Positions 1 to 4,938 of a stretch of DNA of 8,763 nt are shown in pieces. Position 1 is the stretch's first letter. Each line of letters starts with the position of its first letter. Where the stretch lies: assembly GCA_029858245.1 (NCBI GenBank), contig JAOUFL010000094.1:1-8763 (forward strand), given 5' to 3'. The notes below the pieces were generated by a model. The model saw only the letters and a program-made list of their open reading frames with translations. It was not told the origin of the DNA and searched no databases. A program made the translations under genes and the position numbers. The stretch comes from Candidatus Zixiibacteriota bacterium (lineage in GTDB: Bacteria > Zixibacteria > MSB-5A5 > RBG-16-43-9).

Positions 1-42
1 ATCCCTGGTAATCTCCGAGACTGTGTAGATTTTTGCCTGCAT
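1..42 (-). CDS. xseA: Exodeoxyribonuclease VII large subunit, N-terminal 14 codons (partial)
   Basis: The complement reads ATG at 42-40 followed by MQAKIYTVSEITRD and runs off the left edge. The KIYTVSEITR pattern is the typical opening of XseA, where it leads into the N-terminal OB-fold domain that binds single-stranded DNA. XseA pairs with several XseB subunits to degrade single-stranded DNA. Only 14 residues are visible, so the call rests on this one motif. The ribosome binding site is weak (AAGA about 5 bases before the ATG). A hairpin at 53-74 sits in the leader, and a strong minus-strand promoter lies about 300 bases upstream at 340-368. The gene points the same way as rlmI but is separated from it by a repeat-rich gap. 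Confidence 0.65.
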   Translation of the reverse strand, partial: MQAKIYTVSEITRD

Positions 43-52
43 TTTTATCTTG

Positions 53-74
53 CGTCCGACTGAACCGTCGGACG
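53..74. repeat. Short palindrome in the xseA leader
   Basis: CGTCCGAC (53-60) and GTCGGACG (67-74) form a perfect 8-bp stem with the loop TGAACC. It lies 10 bases before the putative xseA start codon, so it would fold in the 5' leader of that mRNA. It is the leftmost of a cluster of palindromes filling 53-464. No U-run follows on either strand, so it is not an intrinsic terminator. Confidence 0.75.
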
Positions 75-82
75 ATTTAGAT

Positions 83-144
83 GTAGGGACAGCCCTTGTG
101 GCTGTCCGCAATTCTTTTCGGACAGGGGCAAGCCCTGTCCCTAC
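83..144. repeat. 62-bp compound palindrome (element B)
   Basis: The outer arms GTAGGGACAG (83-92) and CTGTCCCTAC (135-144) pair perfectly, as do CTGTCCG (102-108) and CGGACAG (119-125) around a 10-base centre. Each half is also its own hairpin: 87-94 with 100-107 (8 bp, loop CTTGT) and 120-127 with 133-140 (8 bp, loop GCAAG). In the long fold, CC faces CC and GG faces GG at 93-94/133-134 and 100-101/126-127. In the two-hairpin fold these positions pair perfectly. The two 5-base loops are nearly complementary to each other. It resembles REP/BIME-type or MITE-like intergenic repeats, but no known family is assigned. Confidence 0.85.
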
Positions 145-172
145 GAAAGACCACCTCACAGCAGATCATAAA

Positions 173-210
173 GATTAAGCAGATAATCTGCTTTAAAAAT
201 CCGCTTAATC
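173..210. repeat. Nested palindrome and direct repeats (element C)
   Basis: GATTAAGC (173-180) and GCTTAATC (203-210) form a perfect 8-bp inverted repeat. Inside it AAGCAGA (177-183) and TCTGCTT (187-193) form a 7-bp hairpin with a 3-base loop. The two stems share bases and so exclude each other. AATCCGCT also occurs twice with a 9-base period (198-205 and 207-214). It lacks the GTAG ends of the neighbouring elements, so it may be a different or decayed repeat. Confidence 0.6.
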
Positions 211-262
211 CGCTCCCTCAGCTGTTAATTCAATCATTTACCCATTTCCTTAAAAACCAGGT

Positions 263-314
263 CGTAGTGCGAGGCTTTAGCCTCGCTTAAGCGACCCTAA
301 AGGGTCGCACTACG
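263..314. repeat. 52-bp compound palindrome (element D)
   Basis: The outer arms CGTAGTGCGA (263-272) and TCGCACTACG (305-314) pair perfectly over 10 bp, and the centre is the palindrome CGCTTAAGCG (284-293). Each half is a separate hairpin: GCGAGGCT/AGCCTCGC (269-276 with 279-286) and GCGACCCT/AGGGTCGC (291-298 with 301-308). The long fold has GG opposite GG and CC opposite CC (273-274/303-304 and 281-282/295-296), as in the element at 83-144. The first mismatch pair is at the same distance from the left end in both. The sequence differs, so it is the folding pattern that is conserved. Confidence 0.85.
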
Positions 315-339
315 AAAACAAATGTCACCAAATTGCTAA

Positions 340-368
340 ATAATATGCACAATTAAAGGTTTTGTCAA
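340..368 (-). promoter_or_regulatory. Near-consensus sigma70-type promoter reading towards xseA
   Basis: On the complement, TTGACA (368-363) is followed after exactly 17 bases by TATTAT (345-340), a full -35 match and a 5/6 -10 match. Transcription would start near 333 and run leftwards. This gives a leader of about 290 bases before the xseA ATG at 42, with the palindromes at 263-314, 173-210, 83-144 and 53-74 all inside it. No other start codon with a good ribosome binding site was noticed between. The product could also be a short untranslated RNA. Confidence 0.6.
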
Positions 369-392
369 TCAATATATGGGAACAAGAAAAAA

Positions 393-419
393 TGTGGAGG
401 TCTGAAGACCTCCGCTACA
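393..419. repeat. Short single-hairpin repeat (element E)
   Basis: GGAGGTCT (396-403) and AGACCTCC (406-413) form an 8-bp stem with a 2-base loop. TGT (393-395) and ACA (417-419) extend it across a 3-base bulge (GCT, 414-416). The right side ends in CCGCTACA while the left lacks the matching GTAGC, so one arm appears to have lost 3 bases. Its end resembles the CTAC ends of the larger elements nearby. Confidence 0.65.
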
Positions 420-434
420 CTCAATATGCAGTTT

Positions 435-464
435 TGTAGGGGCGTTCAATTGAACGTCCCTACA
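435..464. repeat. 30-bp near-perfect palindrome after rlmI (element F)
   Basis: Bases 435-449 pair with 450-464 over 15 positions with a single G.T pair (442/457). The ends are TGTAGGG and CCCTACA. It begins 2 bases past the rlmI stop codon (467-469), so it would form a hairpin at the very 3' end of that message. On the complement it is followed by AAAAC rather than a U-run, so it is not a classical intrinsic terminator. It could still shield the 3' end or mark an insertion of the repeat family. Confidence 0.75.
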
Positions 465-466
465 GT

Positions 467-1681
467 TTAAATCACCTCTAAAATCGCGCATTTCAGATAT
501 TCCGTCTCCGGCATAGACAAAAGAATCGGGTGGTCTTTTGCCTGGGTGCGGAATTCGATCAGTCTAAGGATTTTTTTAGCATCCCTGGCTGCTGATTTTA
601 TCAACTCCATAAAAAGGTCTTTGGACAGATTATGTGAACAGGAACAGGAAACCAGTATCCCGCCTTTATCCAAGAGTTTCAAGGCTTGAAGGTTTATCTC
701 TTTATAACCTTTCATTCCCTCAACTAATTTACTTTTACTTTTCACAAAAGCCGGAGGGTCTAAGACTGCCATATCAAATTTCTCATTCTTTTGAACCAGC
801 CCCCTCAAAACCTCAAAAACGTCCCCTTTCACAAAAGCACAGAGTTTATCCACTTCATTAAGCTTGGCATTCTTCTGCGCCAGTTCCAGACTTTTCTGAG
901 AACTGTCAATTCCCAAAACCCCTTTGGCACCATTTTTAGCAGCAGTTATGCCCCAGGCACCGGTATAACAGAAACAATCTAAAACTTTTCTCCCCTTTGC
1001 ATATATAGCTCCCATAAGCCGGTTTTCCTTCTGGTCAAAGAAAAAACCGGTCTTCTGTCCCTCTTTCAAATCCACAAAGAACTTCAAGCCTAACTCCTCA
1101 ATCAAAGACGGTTTTTCCACATCCCCTTTTATGATTTTCACCCCCTGAACCAGACCTTCTAATTCCCTGAAAAAGGTATCATTCCGCAGAACAATCCGTG
1201 CCGGTAAAAATAAATTTTCGCAAACCTGGATTATATCTTCTTCGAATTTTTCCATCCCCAGAGTCAAAATCTGCAAGACCAGGTTCTTTTCATATTTATC
1301 TATTATTAACCCTGGCAGAAAATCCCCTTCCGAGTAAACGATCCGATAGGAGGTAAGCTGGGGATAGAGCCTCTGACGGTATTTCAAAGCCTGTTCTATC
1401 CGTGCGGAAAAGAAGTCCTTATCGATATTCTCATCTCTCTGGTAACTCAAAATTCTTATGGCAATCAGAGAATGTCGATTATAATAACCTTTTGCTATAA
1501 AGTTTCCCTGGTAATCCACAAGCTTTATTATCTCCCCTTCCCCCTTTGCTAATGAGGAATCCTCAATCTCATTGGAAAAAACCCACAGATGCCCCTCTTT
1601 TATCCTTTTATCTTCTTTCTTTTTTAATCTGACCTTTTCCAACAAACTCCTCTTCTTCCTTTTCACTGATAGAACAGGCAT
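467..1681 (-). CDS. rlmI: Class I SAM-dependent rRNA methyltransferase, RlmI family (COG1092)
   Basis: This 404-residue protein has the two-part layout of RlmI: an N-terminal PUA-type RNA-binding region (about 17-90, with GHLWVFSNEI at 30-39), a middle EEHD-like domain, and a C-terminal Rossmann methyltransferase. Visible signatures are EGQKTGFFFDQ (207-217), the SAM-binding VLDCFCYTG (233-241), DPPAF (308-312) and the cysteine motif SCSCS (345-349). E. coli RlmI makes m5C1962 in 23S rRNA in the cytoplasm. The exact target here is inferred from family membership. The ATG at 1681 follows AGGTAAG. A TTG at residue 13 or 14, behind AAGAGGAG, would remove a basic extension that precedes the usual family start. 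It is the last gene of the dusB-larB-larC-rlmI run, 53 bases after larC. Confidence 0.88.
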   Translation of the reverse strand: MPVLSVKRKKRSLLEKVRLKKKEDKRIKEGHLWVFSNEIEDSSLAKGEGEIIKLVDYQGNFIAKGYYNRHSLIAIRILSYQRDENIDKDFFSARIEQALKYRQRLYPQLTSYRIVYSEGDFLPGLIIDKYEKNLVLQILTLGMEKFEEDIIQVCENLFLPARIVLRNDTFFRELEGLVQGVKIIKGDVEKPSLIEELGLKFFVDLKEGQKTGFFFDQKENRLMGAIYAKGRKVLDCFCYTGAWGITAAKNGAKGVLGIDSSQKSLELAQKNAKLNEVDKLCAFVKGDVFEVLRGLVQKNEKFDMAVLDPPAFVKSKSKLVEGMKGYKEINLQALKLLDKGGILVSCSCSHNLSKDLFMELIKSAARDAKKILRLIEFRTQAKDHPILLSMPETEYLKCAILEVI

Positions 1682-1721
1682 CTTACCTGTTCATATGATC
1701 TTATAGTTCACATTACTCCAC

Positions 1722-1782
1722 GTAGGGATGGAGTTCATCTCCGCCCTAATTTTTCACGGATAGAATACTGCTCTGTCCCTAC
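1722..1782. repeat. 61-bp compound palindrome overlapping the 3' end of larC (element G)
   Basis: The ends are GTAGGGA (1722-1728) and TCCCTAC (1776-1782). Read on the complement it begins GTAGGGACAG, identical to the first 10 bases of the element at 83-144, and has TATCCG at offset 21-26 where that element has TGTCCG. It is 61 bp long against 62. Each half folds alone: GGACAGA/TCTATCC with one mismatch, and TAGGG...GGAG/CTCC...CCCTA with a small bulge. It therefore appears to be a decayed copy of the same repeat. It supplies the last 15 codons and the stop of larC. Confidence 0.75.
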
Positions 1783-2940
1783 ATTTGACCAGTAACTTTT
1801 CTCTACTTCTCTATAAACATCCTTTAATGGTAAATTGTGTTTTTCGGCTATGAGTTTGCAATCCTCATATTCAGGTGAAATATGAACCTTCTCCCCCTCT
1901 TTAATAATTTTGACCCTTGCCTTTCCGAGTTTGGTCTTAATCATCTCAGTTGTTCGAGAAAGTTTTTTCCTTAAGTGAAACTGAGTCCTGAATCCGATAG
2001 TTCCGGTCTCGGAGAAGATAACAGAAGAGAGTTCATTCAACTTCTGTACATTACATAGAACCGATAGTAAAATACCCGGTCTTCCTTTCTTCATAATAAT
2101 CGGAGTAAGAAAAACATCCAGAGCTCCTTTCTTCATAAGCTTTTCAGAAAGATAACCTAAAATTTCAGGAGAAGTATTGTCGATATTTGCTTCCAGAACC
2201 AAAATCTCATCCTGTTCTAAATCCTGTTCTTTTTTACCGATCATCACCCTCAACAGATTGGGAATCTCTTTCAAATCCATTGAGCCAGCTCCATAACCAA
2301 TATTTGAGATTTCAAAATCCAGCCTGGGAGAGAACTCAGCCAGAGTAGTTATAATCGCAGCACCGGTAGGGGTAACCAGTTCACCTTCTATGTCTGTATA
2401 CCTTAGCGGGACATTTTTGCACAGCTCCAGAGTGGCAGGAGCAGGAATCGGAAATCTCCCGTGAGAGAATTTGACAAAACCTCTGCTTGTTGGAAGTGGT
2501 GAGCTGTATACTTTATCTATCTTCAAAATATCCAGAGCCACAACCGCACCCACGATGTCGATAATGGCATCAACTGCCCCCACCTCGTGAAAATGAATCC
2601 TGTCTATTTTCACCCCGTGAACCAAAGACTCAGCCTTTGCCAGTTTCTGAAATATCCTTTTGGAATCATCTTTTATCTTTTTACCAAATGAGCTTTTATC
2701 GATTATCTTGAAAATATCTTCCAGGTTACGGTGCTTTTTCTCTTTCTCAACCTTAATCTCGAACTTAGTCCCAAGGATTTCATTTTTTTTTACCTTTTTA
2801 ACCCTGATCTCATACCCGCTTAAAGGAAGTTTTCTTAGCTCCTTTTTCAGAGCCTTTAGTTCCAATCCAGCATCAATCAAAGCCCCCAAAATCATATCCC
2901 CGGCAATACCGGAGAAACAGTCAAAATAAGCGATTCTCAT
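1735..2940 (-). CDS. larC: LarC, nickel-pincer cofactor nickel insertase
   Basis: LarC is the CTP-dependent cyclometallase that inserts nickel into the pyridinium-3,5-bisthiocarboxylic acid mononucleotide, the last step of the cofactor of lactate racemase and related LarA enzymes. Family landmarks in this 401-residue protein are YFDCFSGIAGDMILGALIDAG (5-25), HFHEVGAVDAIIDIVG (116-131), FPIPAPATLELC (163-174), TPTGAAI (190-196), and the C-terminal domain with LEANIDNTSPEILGYL (249-264) and KGALDVFLTPIIMKKGRPG (271-289). It is one continuous frame, unlike Lactobacillus plantarum, where larC1 and larC2 are joined by frameshifting. A run of nine A (2791-2783, residues 50-53) is a possible slippage point. 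Residues 387-401 lie inside a palindromic repeat and look like an acquired tail. The ribosome binding site is weak, and the start is fixed by the conserved MRIAYFDCFSG opening. larB lies upstream. Confidence 0.93.
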   Translation of the reverse strand: MRIAYFDCFSGIAGDMILGALIDAGLELKALKKELRKLPLSGYEIRVKKVKKNEILGTKFEIKVEKEKKHRNLEDIFKIIDKSSFGKKIKDDSKRIFQKLAKAESLVHGVKIDRIHFHEVGAVDAIIDIVGAVVALDILKIDKVYSSPLPTSRGFVKFSHGRFPIPAPATLELCKNVPLRYTDIEGELVTPTGAAIITTLAEFSPRLDFEISNIGYGAGSMDLKEIPNLLRVMIGKKEQDLEQDEILVLEANIDNTSPEILGYLSEKLMKKGALDVFLTPIIMKKGRPGILLSVLCNVQKLNELSSVIFSETGTIGFRTQFHLRKKLSRTTEMIKTKLGKARVKIIKEGEKVHISPEYEDCKLIAEKHNLPLKDVYREVEKSYWSNVGTEQYSIREKLGRR

Positions 2941-2958
2941 ATATCAGTCTCACTCTTG

Positions 2959-3018
2959 GTAGAAAAGACATTCTTGTCTGTTCACTCCGTTATTGTCAAA
3001 CACTAATGTCTGACCTAC
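2959..3018. repeat. 60-bp compound palindrome between larB and larC (element H)
   Basis: The ends are GTAG (2959-2962) and CTAC (3015-3018), and the length of 60 bp matches the elements at 83-144 and 1722-1782. Each half folds alone: AGACA/TGTCT (2966-2970 with 2975-2979, loop TTCT), and GTCAAACA/TGTCTGAC (2996-3003 with 3007-3014, with one G.T pair). The outer arms pair at GTAG and at AGACA/TGTCT. The sequence is diverged from the other copies, so homology is inferred from ends, length and fold. It ends 18 bases before the larC start and would fold in the intercistronic RNA. Confidence 0.65.
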
Positions 3019-3035
3019 CTCTTGCTTTATTGGTG

Positions 3036-3054
3036 CTACAGACATTTTGCCTGT
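3036..3054. repeat. Half-element hairpin next to larB stop
   Basis: ACAGACA (3038-3044) and TGCCTGT (3048-3054) form a 7-bp stem with one G.T pair and a TTT loop, preceded by CT so that CTAC opens it. It shares AGACATT and CTGTT with the left half of the neighbouring element at 2959-3018. CAGACATT (3039-3046) is also an exact inverted copy of AATGTCTG (3005-3012). It looks like a partial or half copy of the same repeat, ending 6 bases beyond the larB stop. Confidence 0.5.
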
Positions 3055-3060
3055 TTTGTT

Positions 3061-3813
3061 TTACAACTGATTTATCAGGCTTGCCGCACAGCCTGCTCCA
3101 AAGCCATTATCTATGTTTACCACCGTTACTCCGGAGGCACAGGAGTTAAGCATTGCCAGAAGAGGTGCTACTCCGCCAAAACTTGCCCCATACCCTATGC
3201 TGGTAGGAACTGCAATTACCGGCTTATCCACCAGACCACCCACCACCGAGGGCAAAGCGCCTTCCATCCCGGCAACTACTATTATCACCCTTGCCTTTTT
3301 AAGCTTATCTAAATGAGCAAAAAATCTATGAATACCCGCAACACCCACATCATAAAGTCTTTGAACTTTATTCCCCATAACCTCACAGGTCAGGGCAGCT
3401 TCCTCTGCCACGGGTATATCCGAGGTCCCTGCAGAAATTATCAGGATACTGCCTTTGAGTTTCATTCTGCCTTTTCTTTCAGGCCTCAGAACAAAAATTC
3501 TCGATTGCGGAAAATATTCAGCTTCGGGGAAATGAATTTTAAGTTTTTTATAAATTTCTTTTTCAATTCTGGTTGCGATTGCCACCGAACCTGATTTTTT
3601 GATCTTCTGGGCGATCCTGACTATCTGCTCAACTTCTTTACCCTGACCATAGATAACCTCCGGGAACCCCTTTCGCAGGTGCCGGTGAAGGTCAACCCTG
3701 GCAAAACCCAGATCTTCAAAAGGTAAAGTTTTCAATTTATCCAGCGCTTTTTGAGGCGTTATTTTTTTGTTTTTCACTTTATTTAGTAACTCTATGAGTT
3801 TTTCCGGGTTCAT
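3061..3813 (-). CDS. larB: LarB, nickel-pincer cofactor biosynthesis carboxylase/hydrolase
   Basis: LarB carboxylates the pyridinium ring of nicotinic acid adenine dinucleotide and cleaves its phosphoanhydride, giving the biscarboxylated mononucleotide that LarE then thiolates. The 250-residue length is normal. The N-terminal third has RKGFPEVIYGQGK (47-59). The PurE-like domain has SAGTSDIPVAEEA (127-139), VGVAGIHR (156-163), VVAGMEGALPSVVGGLV (179-195) and PTSIGYGASFGGVAPLLAML (203-222), followed at once by NSCASGV. Cys225 in NSCAS matches the cysteine that forms a covalent adduct with the substrate ring in the characterised LarB. The gene starts 6 bases after the dusB stop with no recognisable ribosome binding site, which suggests reinitiation by ribosomes leaving dusB. 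larC follows 120 bases later, but no larE or larA is present in the window. Confidence 0.95.
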   Translation of the reverse strand: MNPEKLIELLNKVKNKKITPQKALDKLKTLPFEDLGFARVDLHRHLRKGFPEVIYGQGKEVEQIVRIAQKIKKSGSVAIATRIEKEIYKKLKIHFPEAEYFPQSRIFVLRPERKGRMKLKGSILIISAGTSDIPVAEEAALTCEVMGNKVQRLYDVGVAGIHRFFAHLDKLKKARVIIVVAGMEGALPSVVGGLVDKPVIAVPTSIGYGASFGGVAPLLAMLNSCASGVTVVNIDNGFGAGCAASLINQL

Positions 3814-3819
3814 TTTTTA

Positions 3820-4824
3820 TTAAATATTGTATTGGGATTCAGATTTTTCTTCTGGTGAAGCGACATAAGATGCCATATGGAATTCAAAGGCGCTTTTTAA
3901 CTCCTCATACTTCTCCGTAGAAAGGATAACCCTTCTCAGTTCTTTATTCTGCGGGAGTTTTTTTATATACCAGAGAAGATGTTTTCTCATCCCCACAATC
4001 CCCCAGTATTCGCCCCTCTGCTGAATGGAAAGCTGAAGATGTCTGTTAATCACCTCGCAAACCTCTTTCCCTGAAGGCTCGGGAAGGAGTTCATTTTTTT
4101 CCAGATAATGGTTAGCCCTCCTGAAAATCCAGGGATTGCCTAAAGAACCTCTGCCTACCATAACTCCATCGCAGCCGGTTAAGTCAATCATTTTCTTCAC
4201 ATCCTGAGGTGAAAAGATATCACCTGATCCGAAAACAGTAAGCTTAAATTTCGATTTCACCTGAGAAATCATCTCCCAATCTGCTTTGCCTTTAAACATA
4301 GATTTTCCGGTTCTCGGATGGATGGTAACGACTTTTATACCGTAGTCGGAGGCAATCTTAGCCACATCTAATGCCACTATGTTTTTATCATCCCATCCGC
4401 TTCTGATCTTTACGGTAACCGGAAGGCTAACAGATTTAACCACTGAGGATACAATCCTTTCTAACAATCCTAAATCCCTTAAAACCGCAGCACCACCATC
4501 ATGTCTGGTAACTTTCTTTACCGGACAGGCAAAATTCAAATCTATCAGATCTGGTTTTAATTTTTCTATGGATTTTGCTGCCTGAGCTAATTTTTCTGGG
4601 TCCGAACCGTAAAGCTGGACCCCAATTGGTCTTTCCTCGGATCTGAAGTAAAGCAACCTCAAGGTATTAGTGTTTTCGCGCACAATCCCTTCAGCGGAGA
4701 TCATCTCGGTATAGGTAAGGGCAGCTCCAAATTCTCTGGCTAAAACCCTGAAAGGAGAATCAGCCACTCCTGCCATGGGGGCTAAAACCACTCTGCCAGA
4801 AAGACTTAAGTTTCCCAGATTCAT
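3820..4824 (-). CDS. dusB: tRNA-dihydrouridine synthase, DusB family
   Basis: This flavoenzyme reduces uridines in the tRNA D-loop to dihydrouridine with FMN and NADPH. The 334-residue protein has the TIM-barrel signatures of the family: VLAPMAGVADSPFR (13-26), DLNFACPVKKV (95-105) with the catalytic Cys100, TVKIRSGW (137-144), TIHPRTGKSMFKGKADW (167-183), and the phosphate-binding GSGDIFSP (199-206) and GCDGVMVGRGSLGNPWIF (217-234). A helical C-terminal domain follows. The N-terminus MNLGNLSLSGRVVLAPMAG aligns with the usual DusB start. There is no ribosome binding site before the ATG, and a promoter-like -10 lies only 6 bases upstream, so the mRNA may be leaderless. It is the first gene of the minus-strand run with larB, and diverges from the FHA operon. 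Confidence 0.94.
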   Translation of the reverse strand: MNLGNLSLSGRVVLAPMAGVADSPFRVLAREFGAALTYTEMISAEGIVRENTNTLRLLYFRSEERPIGVQLYGSDPEKLAQAAKSIEKLKPDLIDLNFACPVKKVTRHDGGAAVLRDLGLLERIVSSVVKSVSLPVTVKIRSGWDDKNIVALDVAKIASDYGIKVVTIHPRTGKSMFKGKADWEMISQVKSKFKLTVFGSGDIFSPQDVKKMIDLTGCDGVMVGRGSLGNPWIFRRANHYLEKNELLPEPSGKEVCEVINRHLQLSIQQRGEYWGIVGMRKHLLWYIKKLPQNKELRRVILSTEKYEELKSAFEFHMASYVASPEEKSESQYNI

Positions 4825-4830
4825 GACGAC

Positions 4831-4858
4831 AATATAATTGAATAGAGCTTTTAAGCAA
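4831..4858 (-). promoter_or_regulatory. Possible dusB promoter giving a leaderless transcript
   Basis: On the complement, TTGCTT (4858-4853) is followed after 16 bases by TATATT (4836-4831). Only GTCGTC separates the -10 from the dusB ATG at 4824, so transcription would begin at or next to the start codon. A second, weaker minus-strand candidate is TTGTCA at 4898-4893, which would give a leader of a few tens of bases. Confidence 0.45.
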
Positions 4859-4891
4859 GGCTTTTTTGGGAGAGTATTTTTTCATAAAATA

Positions 4892-4932
4892 TTGACAATT
4901 AGAAATTAATACGTTTTTTAAGCTGAAGGAGG
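4892..4932 (+). promoter_or_regulatory. FHA operon control region: TTGACA box and strong ribosome binding site
   Basis: TTGACA at 4892-4897 is a perfect -35 hexamer, but the bases 16-18 downstream (T-rich, 4914-4921) make a poor -10, so the promoter is tentative. The box lies in the small palindrome ATTGACAAT (4891-4899), which also gives TTGTCA on the opposite strand, so divergent promoters could overlap here. AAGGAGG at 4926-4932, 6 bases before the ATG at 4939, is a textbook ribosome binding site and fixes the start. It contrasts with the SD-poor starts of dusB and larB. Confidence 0.5.
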
Positions 4933-4938
4933 AAACCA

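Noticed and set aside
96..290. Open reading frame of 64 codons on the plus strand in the left gap
   Set aside because: Its codons run through the palindromes at 83-144, 173-210 and 263-314, it has no ribosome binding site, and the product matches no family I recognise. It is a chance frame.
435..464. Intrinsic terminator for rlmI
   Set aside because: The stem is strong, but on the transcribed strand it is followed by AAAAC and no U-run. It is better called a palindromic repeat.
53..464. CRISPR array
   Set aside because: The palindromes differ in sequence, length and spacing and there are no constant repeats with unique spacers and no cas genes.
1722..3054. larC as a cargo gene of a transposon bounded by the flanking repeats
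   Set aside because: No transposase is present, the flanking elements are themselves palindromes found in other gaps, larB and larC are a standard pair, and larC is neither broken nor unusual apart from its tail.
3022..3312. Open reading frame of 96 codons on the plus strand opposite larB
   Set aside because: It lies almost wholly over larB, whose frame shows strong family motifs; the plus-strand product is Cys/His/Tyr-rich nonsense.
4853..4867. Terminator-like AAGC AAG GCTT followed by T-run in the divergent region
   Set aside because: The stem is only 4 bp and no gene ends nearby on the plus strand; it overlaps the likely dusB -35 box instead.
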